DNA of 32,958 bases from Balneolaceae bacterium (GTDB lineage Bacteria > Bacteroidota > Rhodothermia > Balneolales > Balneolaceae), in NCBI GenBank assembly GCA_007134695.1, contig SLKI01000044.1, positions 1-32,958 on the forward strand, read 5' to 3'. The notes below the pieces were generated by a model that did no database searches, was not told the origin of the DNA, and was given only the letters and a program-made list of their open reading frames with translations. Made by a program: the position numbers and the translations under genes. Of this stretch, positions 7,641-14,449 are shown piece by piece; positions within the stretch are counted from its first letter, which is position 1, and every line of letters starts with the position of its first letter.

Positions 7641-7945
7641 CTGATTGCCTCTTCCGGGTTTGAATTATCTTTTTGATTTTCTTGCTGATTTGCCGGTTCC
7701 GATCCGTCCACCATCTCTTCAAGCCGGCTGACCTTCCGATCGACCCGGACCAGAAAAAAGAGCAGAACCAGCCAGATGATCAGGCTGACCCCCAGGACAA
7801 CAAAGATCAAGTCGTTGGATGCCATCATCTGGACAAATGCCGACGCCTCTTCGATCTGATCGAGTGCACCCCACTGATCCTGATAACTCTGTGTGAGCGT
7901 ATCAACGCCCGACTGATTCGGTTCTTGTGTAAAATCGGTCATCAT
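7637..7945 (-). CDS. CcmD-like small membrane protein
   Basis: The 102-residue protein has one membrane helix (about 48-68, LIFVVLGVSLIIWLVLLFFL) followed by a charged RVDRKVSRLEEM segment. This helix-plus-basic-stretch is the hallmark of CcmD, which in System I holds CcmC/CcmE together and releases heme-loaded CcmE. It sits between ccmC and ccmE, where ccmD normally lies, and overlaps both by 4 nt. The N-terminal 45 residues and the Gln/Asn/Glu-rich tail of 30 residues are longer than in E. coli CcmD (69 aa). CcmD is poorly conserved, so position carries most of the weight in this call. Confidence 0.75.
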   Translation of the reverse strand: MMTDFTQEPNQSGVDTLTQSYQDQWGALDQIEEASAFVQMMASNDLIFVVLGVSLIIWLVLLFFLVRVDRKVSRLEEMVDGSEPANQQENQKDNSNPEEAIR

Positions 7946-8604
7946 ATCTGTTCAATCTCCAGCCGGTATTTCACAGCCTTGTATCGATTCAGGATATCCA
8001 TCATCCAGACTGCCAGGCCGATAAACCCGATCACCGCAGGATAAAAAATGATACGAAGTTCGGGGGCGGTCAGATCACTGAATGCCGGATTTCCTTCGGC
8101 ACCCGGATGAAGACTCGGCAACTGGCGTGGAATGATGTAGAGTAAAAACGGAATCGTCGTTATTCCGAAAATGTTATAAACGGCAGATATTTTCGCTCGC
8201 TTCACCGGATCGTTGAACGCCGATCGCAATATGAAATAGGCCACAAAAATTAACATTGCCAGTGCCGAGAGGTTCATTCGCGGTTCGGCAAATGTCCACC
8301 AGGTACCCCATGTAAATCGAGCCCAGAGCGAACCGGTCAGCAGCCCGCAAATTCCAAAAACCAGGCCAACCATCGTCGCGGTTTCCGCTTTCCGATCCCA
8401 CTCCATCTGTTCGTCGTTCAGAAATCGGATGCTGAAATAGAACGCCATGGTAAAAGCGATCATCATCGTAAACCACATCGGGACATGGAGAAACAGATTT
8501 CTTGCACTCTCCTCCAGAATGGGTATATGGGGAATCCGAATCAAAAACCCGGCCGTAATCACGACCGTCATCCAGATTGCAACGATATATTTCCAGGTCT
8601 TCAA
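7942..8604 (-). CDS. ccmC: Heme exporter/holo-CcmE assembly protein CcmC, TTG start
   Basis: An inner membrane protein of about six helices that loads heme onto CcmE. The WWD-type loop is TWGTWWTFAEPRMN (about 103-116), flanked by likely heme-ligand histidines (FLHVPMW near 38-44 and a later HPG). The loop keeps the tryptophans but has A-E where proteobacterial CcmC has W-D. No ATG or GTG occurs in frame before the first helix, and an in-frame stop lies about 45 nt upstream, so the start is taken as TTG at 8604 without a good ribosome binding site; the next ATG would cut into helix 1. It is the first gene of the operon, and ccmA and ccmB are not next to it. Confidence 0.88.
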   Translation of the reverse strand: MKTWKYIVAIWMTVVITAGFLIRIPHIPILEESARNLFLHVPMWFTMMIAFTMAFYFSIRFLNDEQMEWDRKAETATMVGLVFGICGLLTGSLWARFTWGTWWTFAEPRMNLSALAMLIFVAYFILRSAFNDPVKRAKISAVYNIFGITTIPFLLYIIPRQLPSLHPGAEGNPAFSDLTAPELRIIFYPAVIGFIGLAVWMMDILNRYKAVKYRLEIEQI

Positions 8605-8916
8605 GTACTTGGTGAATCGATCACCCTTAAATTTTTGTCTGTGGCCCTTTTATTGTCTGTGATCCTTTCTATGTTTGCGGACCTTTCATTGACTGAGGTT
8701 CTGAATTTCTTGTCTGCGGCCCTGCAATCACTTATTGTACTGGTTCAGCTGCCAGCCTCAAACTTTCGATTTCAGAATTTTAAAATATATGAAAAAACCA
8801 CCGATTTTGCCCACTGCAAAACCACCTTCATTGAGTTATGATAATCGGATTCAACAACTCAAAACAGAATATCCTGATGGAATGTGAACTTCTGGTGAAT
8901 TGTTACAGAGTATCCT
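8605..8916. other. Intergenic region between ccmC and the PH/SHOCT gene
   Basis: This 312-nt divergent gap must hold the promoters for the leftward ccm operon and the rightward PH/SHOCT gene. I see no convincing gene. Almost a third of it is an 18-bp repeat tract that begins 32 nt from the ccmC start. No clear promoter box was found on either strand. Confidence 0.5.
8636..8730. repeat. 18-bp diverged tandem repeat, five copies
   Basis: Units beginning TGTCTG or a variant start at 8636, 8654, 8672, 8690 and 8711, so the period is 18, 18, 18 and then 21 nt. The consensus of one unit is close to TGTCTGTGGCCCTTTCAT. Copies differ from each other at several positions, so this is an old array. Confidence 0.8.
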
Positions 8917-9438
8917 ATGGAACAACGTAAATCGATCACCCTCCACCCGACCTGGAAAAGCTGGTTTTGGAGCTACCTGGCAGGCTTTCTGCTGATACCA
9001 CTCTTTGGTTCCGGCTTGCTCGTTCTCTGGGTGCTCCAACGATGGCGAAGATCGGAAACCTACCATATCTATGATGATGCAGTCGTACGCCGCAGCGGAG
9101 ATGATGAAGTACGGCTGGATCTTGATACGATAGATTCGGTTGAGCTCTCTCAAAGTGTCACGGAGAGATGGCTTGATGCGGGTACGGTCCGGCTCAAAGC
9201 CAATGTCACCGAAATCGCTCTGCTCGGGATGGAAAACCCCGAAAACCTCGTCAAAACGATTCGGACAGCCGTCGAGGCTTCAAAAAAAGCAAAAGAGAAG
9301 CAGCAGAAGCAACAACGCACCGAGCCGGAATACGACCCCGGAACACTCGACAAACTCGATTACCTGACCGGGCTCTGGCAGCAGGGATTGATCAGCGATG
9401 AAGACTATCATAAAGAAAAACAACATTTCGAGAGGTAA
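8917..9438 (+). CDS. Membrane protein with bacterial PH-like domain and C-terminal SHOCT domain
   Basis: Residues about 14-41 form one or two membrane helices (SWFWSYLAGFLLIPLFG, then GLLVLWVL). They are followed by a PH-like beta domain (about 46-110; ETYHIYDDAVVRRSG, DTIDSVELSQS, GTVRLKAN, IALLGMENPE) as in YdbS/YdbT-type bPH2 proteins. A Lys/Gln-rich coiled segment (about 118-138) links to a SHOCT motif (about 146-173; LDKLDYLTGLWQQGLISDEDY), a short helical hairpin often found at the ends of membrane or oligomerising proteins. The function is unknown; a structural or sensing role at the inner membrane fits. It is monocistronic and converges on the MFS gene across the heptamer array. Confidence 0.78.
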   Translation: MEQRKSITLHPTWKSWFWSYLAGFLLIPLFGSGLLVLWVLQRWRRSETYHIYDDAVVRRSGDDEVRLDLDTIDSVELSQSVTERWLDAGTVRLKANVTEIALLGMENPENLVKTIRTAVEASKKAKEKQQKQQRTEPEYDPGTLDKLDYLTGLWQQGLISDEDYHKEKQHFER

Positions 9439-9580
9439 TAGATGAAAGCGTAAAGATATTAGCTGATAGCTGAAAGTTTGTTCGTTTTCTGTGGTCAGCA
9501 TCTCTCGCCTTCTGGGACCTGAATTGATGAGCAGAGCCGAACAATCCAGCTTCTCACACAGAACAGAGAAACAGACGCGC

Positions 9581-9778
9581 TTTCAGCTTTCAGCTTTGCA
9601 CTTTCAGCTCCTTTCAGCTTTCAGCTTTGCGCTTTCAGCTCCTTTCAGCTTTCAGCTTTGCACTTTCAGCCCCTTTCAGCTTTCAGCTTTGCACTTTCAG
9701 CTTTGCACTTTCAGCTTTCAGCTTTGCACTTTCAGCTTTCAGCTTTGCACTTTCAGCTTTCAGCTTTGCACTTTCAGC
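9581..9778. repeat. Heptamer tandem array (27 units)
   Basis: The tract can be read completely as 7-nt units of two kinds, TTTCAGC and TTTGCAC (once TTTGCGC). It opens with three blocks of four units, each followed by TCC or CCC, and then 15 units run without interruption. Mostly the order is two TTTCAGC and one TTTGCAC, giving a 21-nt higher period. On the opposite strand it reads GCTGAAA and GTGCAAA. A related non-tandem piece (GCTGATAGCTGAAAG) lies at 9461-9475. The array separates two convergent genes. Confidence 0.95.
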
Positions 9779-9781
9779 TCC

Positions 9782-11077
9782 TTAAATTTCCGGCCGCCGG
9801 GAGTGAACAGTTCCAGATTCCTCACTCAGTTTTCTGGCCCGTTCCACTCCCTCTCTCGGTGCAACCTGCAGCAGCCATGCAAGGCCGAGTACCATCAAGA
9901 TCAATGCAAAAAGCCCGATCGTCTCCTGAACCGTAAAAATACCGAACTCCAGCAACAGAGAAGCGATCGTCACCGAGACCGACTGAGCCAGTGTAAAAAG
10001 CAGCCACTCGGTGCTGAATGCTCTGCCCCGAAAAGTATCCATCGAACGCCGCTGCACCAGGACGGTACTCATCACCCAGTTGGCCCCCGAAGCCATATGG
10101 GCAAAACAGACCATCAGCAGCATGAGAACCAGAGACACCGACAGGCCTACAAAAAAGTAGAAGAGGCCGCAAACCATCATGCAGATCCCCATCGCTTTGA
10201 CCCAATACTCCTCGTTTCGGAATATTCTTCGGCCCAGCACCGGCCCGACTCCGGTTCCGACGCCTCTCGCCGCATAAAGTAATCCGAGGCCGACGCTTCC
10301 CATCAGCAGTATATCTTCGGCAACGATAATTAACAGATAGACGAGGGCACCCAGGCAAACCGTCATCGTCCCTTTGGCTAGCGCCGGATAGAGAACCTGC
10401 CGGTTCTGGTGCAGATAAAGCAGCCCTTCATAGATTCCTGTCAGCGGGTTGCGGGTCCGGATCTTCTCCTGCTCCGACATCTCTTCCTGCGGCACAACTG
10501 CTTTCCAGATAATCCAGGCCGAATAGAAGTAGGTGAGTGCATTTATCACAAAGACAGTATCGATTCCAAGTCCGGCCGTAGCTAATCCACCGAGAGCCAT
10601 ACCGGATGTATAAACGATACTCCAGGAGGCAGCTGAGAGTATATTGGCGTTAACCAGTTCCGATGAAGTGGTCACATTGGGGATGGAGGAGGATTTGGCC
10701 GGTTGAAAAATGGCCGACAGCATCATCTGGGCCGCTGTGAGCAGATAAGCAAGCCAAAGGAGATCGGCCGAAACGATCAGCAGAAAACCGAGTACGATTA
10801 TACCCCGAAGGATATCGCACCAGATCATCAGGACCCGGCGGTTAAACCGATCGGTGATGTAACCCGCAATGGGCGAAAAGAGGGCCAGTGTAACCATCTT
10901 GACAACGATGATCAATCCAAGCAGAAACTCGGAGTCGCTGTATGTTTGAATAAGAGCGTAGATCGCAAGCAGCCCAAACCAGTCCCCGAAATTGGAGATC
11001 ACCTGGCTTTCCCAGAGCAGGCGAAAGTTTCGGTTCCCCCGAATCAGATCGATATAAGGCTGCAGCTTATTTTTCAC
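9782..11077 (-). CDS. MFS transporter (DHA3/EntS-like)
   Basis: A 431-aa major facilitator protein with about 12 hydrophobic segments. After a short cytoplasmic start it shows FRLLWESQVISNFGDWFGLL in helix 1 and the loop 2-3 signature region GYITDRFNRRVLM (the MFS 'GxLaDRxGRR' motif). These are typical of the MFS_3 group, which includes the enterobactin exporter EntS and macrolide efflux proteins. Substrate cannot be assigned. The start is GTG at 11077, chosen because AAGGAGAG lies just upstream. It starts 28 nt after the dut stop, and the last codons run into the gap before the heptamer array. It is likely co-transcribed with the Spx-like, DUF3108 and dut genes upstream. Confidence 0.88.
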   Translation of the reverse strand: MKNKLQPYIDLIRGNRNFRLLWESQVISNFGDWFGLLAIYALIQTYSDSEFLLGLIIVVKMVTLALFSPIAGYITDRFNRRVLMIWCDILRGIIVLGFLLIVSADLLWLAYLLTAAQMMLSAIFQPAKSSSIPNVTTSSELVNANILSAASWSIVYTSGMALGGLATAGLGIDTVFVINALTYFYSAWIIWKAVVPQEEMSEQEKIRTRNPLTGIYEGLLYLHQNRQVLYPALAKGTMTVCLGALVYLLIIVAEDILLMGSVGLGLLYAARGVGTGVGPVLGRRIFRNEEYWVKAMGICMMVCGLFYFFVGLSVSLVLMLLMVCFAHMASGANWVMSTVLVQRRSMDTFRGRAFSTEWLLFTLAQSVSVTIASLLLEFGIFTVQETIGLFALILMVLGLAWLLQVAPREGVERARKLSEESGTVHSRRPEI

Positions 11078-11087
11078 GTACTCTCCT

Positions 11088-11125
11088 TATTCCATCCCTG
11101 TACTGCTATTCCAACCCTGTGCTGC
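11088..11125. repeat. 19-bp tandem duplication of the dut 3' end
   Basis: Two 19-nt units (11088-11106 and 11107-11125) differ at two positions. The unit nearer dut encodes its last residues and most of the stop codon; the other lies in the dut-MFS gap, just upstream of the MFS ribosome binding site. Confidence 0.85.
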
Positions 11126-11570
11126 CGAATCCGCCATCACCTCTTGTTGTCTCGTCAAGGGTTGTAAATTCCCGGATGACGGCACGTGTGACGGGAGCGA
11201 TCACCATCTGTGCGATCCGATCTCCATGACGAAATGTGTACGGTTGTTCTCCATGGTTGACAGCCAGAACCTTGACCTCTCCTCTGTAGTCTGCATCGAT
11301 GGTCCCCGGTGTATTGAGCATCGTTATACCATACCGAAGCGCCAGTCCGCTTCGCGGCCGGATCTGTGCCTCAAAACCGTCGGGCAGCGCCATCTTGAAA
11401 CCGGTGGGAATTAGCGCCCTTTCTCCCGGTTGCAGGGTTTTTGATTCGTTCAGTGCTGCCCGGATATCCATTCCGGCAGCCTGGTCCGATTCGTACGACG
11501 GCAGTTCCAGCTCCCCGGCGTGCGGCAGACGCTGAAATTTAATGACCGGCCCGTGGTCCAAGTTGTTCAT
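11106..11570 (-). CDS. dut: dUTP diphosphatase (dUTPase)
   Basis: Hydrolyses dUTP to dUMP and pyrophosphate, which keeps uracil out of DNA and supplies dUMP for dTMP synthesis. All five trimeric dUTPase motifs are present in order: AGMDIRA (32-38), RPRSGLA (71-77), GTIDADYRGE (89-98, with the water-activating aspartate D92), GDRIAQMV (116-123) and the flexible C-terminal RGDGGFGSTG (143-152). The length is 154 aa, typical. Its start overlaps the end of the DUF3108 gene by 32 nt, so translation coupling is likely. The last codons are tandemly duplicated downstream (see the 19-bp repeat). Confidence 0.97.
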   Translation of the reverse strand: MNNLDHGPVIKFQRLPHAGELELPSYESDQAAGMDIRAALNESKTLQPGERALIPTGFKMALPDGFEAQIRPRSGLALRYGITMLNTPGTIDADYRGEVKVLAVNHGEQPYTFRHGDRIAQMVIAPVTRAVIREFTTLDETTRGDGGFGSTGLE

Positions 11571-12504
11571 AAGAGATTAGTCGAACTTTAACATTACCCA
11601 GCAAAATTCTTACATGCGCTTCAACCGGCAGCCTGAGATCGTCCGTTGCAAACCATGCCCGGAAGCGGCCCCGGAATCCGAACGGGCCATCGATGTCGGC
11701 CGTTCCTTCAGTTATATAAGTTACAATATCATTCGGAAAAGCGTCGTACTCCCGCTCTTCGGTATCAGGGGTATTGACAACTTCCACCCACCCCATATCA
11801 TTTTCGATATAAACAGGCAGTCTGTAAGTGGCATCTTCACCTGCATAAGACCGGCCGTAATAAAAAATGATATCACCCCCGCTGGCCGGCTCTTCCAGCT
11901 CAAGCGTATCGGCCAGTTCACCGTGTTCAAAGAAAAGGACCTCCCCACGTGCACGGTCAAAGCGGACTTCCGAAGCATAAAACTCCTCTTCATGGACATC
12001 ATCACGCCAGAAATAGTGGCTGATCATGGTGGAGTCGTCGTAGGTGAAAAAATTCTGATAATGGTACTCCCGGTTTCTGAGAAGAGGAATTCTGGTGGTC
12101 GACCTCATCACCGTTTTCATATGCAAAACACGCTCACCCTCATAGGTTGTGTCCGGCAACAGCTCAACCTCAATTTCACCGATGGTAATAAAGCCATACC
12201 GCACACTGTAGGTAAACCGTTCATGCCGTTCAAAAAGCATCTTCAGAGATGGAGCCTCTTCCCTCTCCCAGGTCAATCCTTCCGGCCCCCCAGACGGAAC
12301 CGTCCGTTCCAAGTAAGGATCTGCGGCCTCCCCGTCCAAGTGAGGGTCAGCTACCCGCTCCAAGTGAGGGTCAGCCGGAATCAGACTCTCCGAAGCGATG
12401 GAGTAATTTTTCCGATCCGGTATCGCCTCCGGTGCCGGTAAAATCAGCCATGCCGAAAAGAGTGCGGCGAAACTAATCCAGAAACCTTTCAAACGAATTT
12501 TCAT
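11539..12504 (-). CDS. DUF3108-like exported protein
   Basis: The start is taken at ATG 12504 (MKIRLKGFWISFAALF), which gives a standard signal peptide; an ATG at 12528 would add eight residues. After the signal sequence come about 60 low-complexity residues with the repeat ADPHLER / ADPHLDG / ADPYLER, and then a beta-rich domain from about residue 90: FTYSVRYGFITIGEIEVEL, ERVLHMKTVMRST, NREYHYQNFFTYDDSTM, and a later YYGRSY. This matches the DUF3108 pattern of envelope proteins with an early 'Y-x-V-x-x-G' strand. The function is unknown; periplasmic or outer membrane location is inferred. It overlaps both neighbours by about 32 nt, the spx-like gene upstream and dut downstream. Confidence 0.8.
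   Translation of the reverse strand: MKIRLKGFWISFAALFSAWLILPAPEAIPDRKNYSIASESLIPADPHLERVADPHLDGEAADPYLERTVPSGGPEGLTWEREEAPSLKMLFERHERFTYSVRYGFITIGEIEVELLPDTTYEGERVLHMKTVMRSTTRIPLLRNREYHYQNFFTYDDSTMISHYFWRDDVHEEEFYASEVRFDRARGEVLFFEHGELADTLELEEPASGGDIIFYYGRSYAGEDATYRLPVYIENDMGWVEVVNTPDTEEREYDAFPNDIVTYITEGTADIDGPFGFRGRFRAWFATDDLRLPVEAHVRILLGNVKVRLISYEQLGPRAGH
12308..12385. repeat. In-frame tandem repeat inside the DUF3108 gene
   Basis: TCCAAGT followed by a conserved GAGGGTCAGC-type stretch occurs at 12308, 12335 and 12359. The spacing is 27 and 24 nt, so the reading frame is kept. It encodes the ADPHL-type peptide repeat in the linker between signal peptide and domain. Confidence 0.75.
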
Positions 12505-12814
12505 CGTATCCGACCATAACAGCTTCATCTTTAGTAATAAGCGGACGTGTAATCATTGTCTGATGCTCGTGAAGCAGGTCAAACAGTTCTTCGTCGGAAA
12601 TCTCTTTACCAGCCAGGCCGAGCTGCCGCCACTTCATTCCCCTTCGGTTGACAAGTACATCCAGCCCCACTTTTGAGACCAGCTCAAAAAGCTCTTCCCG
12701 GCTCATAGGCTGCTTCTTGAGGTCGACAAACTGATAGTCTGCTTCCCGCTCATCAAACCATTTGAGCGTGTCTCTGATTTTGTTGCAGTTTTTGATTCCG
12801 TATACTGTAAGCAT
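12473..12814 (-). CDS. ArsC/Spx-family protein (YffB-like)
   Basis: A 113-aa thioredoxin-fold protein of the arsenate reductase/Spx superfamily. It begins MLTVYGIKNCNKIRDTLKWF with the single cysteine C10 in the YGIKNC motif, followed by the usual FVDLKKQP and the RRGMKWRQL region. The closing MITRPLITKD, an RPxx element, is shared by ArsC, Spx and YffB. There is no second cysteine in a CxxC, so it is not classical Spx; YffB-type proteins have no proven reaction. The start is ATG 12814, with GGAAG 5 nt upstream; a GTG at 12826 is also in frame. It is the first gene of the leftward set DUF3108-dut-MFS. Confidence 0.85.
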   Translation of the reverse strand: MLTVYGIKNCNKIRDTLKWFDEREADYQFVDLKKQPMSREELFELVSKVGLDVLVNRRGMKWRQLGLAGKEISDEELFDLLHEHQTMITRPLITKDEAVMVGYDENSFERFLD

Positions 12815-13168
12815 TAGAACTTCCACTCGTTATCAAGTTCAAACGATATCATCGATCATTGACTGGATCAGTCGAATGAATCTTGGTGCAGGACCGGTGT
12901 TTCCGAAGCGAGAACCGGAATATGGTCAAGATTCCTGCAAAGGTAAAATGACATTGACGGAAAATTTTTAACTTCCGGCTTTTCGCGAAGAAGAAAGTGG
13001 CATCATATGGAGAAGGCAACATCATAAAATTAATCGAGAATGAGCAACCGCATCCCGGCAAACCCGTTACCGTCCGACAACCGTTCAGCCGGTGAGCAGC
13101 CGGCTTCCAAACCCCGCAGCCGGTGCGGCATGATGCGGGTTATATTTTCGTTCCAGACGCGATCTTTG
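12815..13168. other. Divergent intergenic region upstream of spx-like and lipoprotein genes
   Basis: About 350 nt without a supported gene; the promoters of both divergent operons should be here. I see one perfect inverted repeat, GACTG-gat-CAGTC (12861-12873), 47 nt from the spx-like start, which could be an operator, but no convincing -35/-10 pair. Confidence 0.35.
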
Positions 13169-13681
13169 ATGCGGGCGTTGATCCCGGTATTTCTCCTTGC
13201 ACTCATCCTGGCGGCGGCCTCCTGTACCGGCAGTGACGACCAGCGAGAATTTGAAGAGCAAGCGTTTCTGGCTCCCGAAGGATATACCGAAACCGATGCA
13301 AGCGGCAATTTGATCGACGGCGGCGAGTTTGACCCCGACGACTGGCGCGTAGCCCCATTTTTCCAGGGGCTGATCGAAGTCGACCCCGCCTTCCCGAACC
13401 CGGTTCTGACCACAGATCAGGTGACACTACAAGTTCTGATAACCGGTGTCGAATCGATTAACGGCCTGGGCATCTACGCGTGGTTTCATGAAACGGGTGG
13501 GATCCGGCCGATCGATCTGATTTCACAATCTCCCGTTCCTCCAGGGCTGCATACATTTCGCTTTCAGGCAGCGGAACTTTCCCGTTTTGACGATGTAGAA
13601 AGCGCCAGAGGGTTAAAGCGATTGCTGCTTCTGGACAATAATGAAAATGTGATCAGCTACGGCGATATCCTGGTGGAGTAA
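13169..13681 (+). CDS. Lipoprotein of unknown function
   Basis: The start is placed at ATG 13169 (MRALIPVFLLALILAAASC), which yields a type II signal peptide with the lipobox AASC; ATGs at 13130 and 13133 and further upstream would only lengthen the leader. The mature part is 150 residues, acidic at first (EFEEQAFLAPEGYTETDASG), then beta-rich with an Ig-like look: VDPAFPNPVLTTDQVTLQVL, GLGIYAWFHETGG, GLHTFRFQAAEL, RLLLLDNNENVISYGDILV. The PAFPNP stretch recalls FlgD/T9SS-type Ig domains, but no family can be named. Its stop overlaps the next start (TAATG), so it is the first gene of the murA operon. Confidence 0.75.
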   Translation: MRALIPVFLLALILAAASCTGSDDQREFEEQAFLAPEGYTETDASGNLIDGGEFDPDDWRVAPFFQGLIEVDPAFPNPVLTTDQVTLQVLITGVESINGLGIYAWFHETGGIRPIDLISQSPVPPGLHTFRFQAAELSRFDDVESARGLKRLLLLDNNENVISYGDILVE

Positions 13682-13950
13682 TGGCAACAAAACTTACCAT
13701 AACTGAAAAACAGATACTCGGTTTCCTGATCTACCCGGAGACCTTTCACAGCATTCTTGAAGAATCGGGAATGCCCAGGGGCTCACTACGGGACGATGTG
13801 ATGAATTTGGTCAGCCGCGGATATCTCGTAGTGTATGACCGGGAGGGTAAACATCCCCTCTCCCCCTTCTACGACACCGACAATCTGGAAGATTTTTCAT
13901 TCAAAGCGACGAAATTGGGCTTAGACGCCATACGAAATGACAACATTTGA
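13681..13950 (+). CDS. Small winged-helix-like protein, unknown function
   Basis: An 89-residue, mostly helical protein. The segment TEKQILGFLIYPETFHSILEE, then MPRGSLRDDVMNLVSRGYLVVYD, looks like a winged helix-turn-helix with a beta wing, as in small DNA-binding or protein-binding domains that read 'helix, helix, recognition helix, wing'. I do not recognise a named family. It overlaps the lipoprotein stop by one base and the biotin-carrier gene by 14 nt, so the three are surely co-translated. It may be a regulator or a scaffold; nothing in the sequence decides. Confidence 0.65.
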   Translation: MATKLTITEKQILGFLIYPETFHSILEESGMPRGSLRDDVMNLVSRGYLVVYDREGKHPLSPFYDTDNLEDFSFKATKLGLDAIRNDNI

Positions 13951-14449
13951 AATTCTGACAGACGACGAAACAACCCGGGTCACCCTGAAAGATGGCGGGC
14001 GGCGAGCAGAAATCGACGACCGTGAACTCGACGTGGAGTGGAGCCGGCAGGCAAACGGCCGCAGCCTGATGAGGATCGGCCCCCGCATTTACCGAATCGA
14101 CGATGTGGAATTCGACGGCAATACGGTATCGTTTACACTGAACGGCCGTCCGGTTAGTGCCCAGGTAAAAGATGAACAGGATCTGCTCCTTGAGCGCCTT
14201 GGCTTTAAGTCCGATACCACCGCATCAGCCGGTGAGATCAAGGCTCCCATGCCCGGCAAAATTCTTGAGGTCATTGTAAAAAAAGGGGATGAAGTCGATA
14301 CCGGTGACCCGGTCGCCATTCTGGAAGCGATGAAGATGGAAAACGAACTCAAATCTCCGCTGCGAGGAACCGTCTCAGACATACATATTCAGGCCGGAGA
14401 TTCTGTAGAGAAAAATCAACCTCTGATGGAGATCGATCCCAGTGGATAA
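13937..14449 (+). CDS. Biotin/lipoyl-attachment protein (acyl-CoA carboxylase carrier subunit-like)
   Basis: The C-terminal 75 residues (about 95-168) are a biotinyl domain: IKAPMPGKILEVIVKKGDEV, then the attachment motif EAMKMENEL, with lysine K133 as the site for biotin, then SPLRGTVSDIHIQAGDSVE. The N-terminal 85 residues (beta-rich, DDETTRVTLKDGGRRAEIDD, RIGPRIYRIDDVEFDGNTV) match the extra domain of propionyl/acetyl-CoA or pyruvate carboxylase carriers. The carrier delivers CO2 on biotin between a carboxylase and a transferase. Neither partner gene is in the window, so it is an orphan carrier within the murA operon. It overlaps the gene upstream by 14 nt and murA by 8 nt. Confidence 0.88.
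   Translation: MTTFEILTDDETTRVTLKDGGRRAEIDDRELDVEWSRQANGRSLMRIGPRIYRIDDVEFDGNTVSFTLNGRPVSAQVKDEQDLLLERLGFKSDTTASAGEIKAPMPGKILEVIVKKGDEVDTGDPVAILEAMKMENELKSPLRGTVSDIHIQAGDSVEKNQPLMEIDPSG

Noticed and set aside
9491..10282. 263-aa + strand open frame through the heptamer array
   Set aside because: The repeated FQL/ALHFQ peptides are just a translation of the array, and the rest is antisense to the MFS gene.
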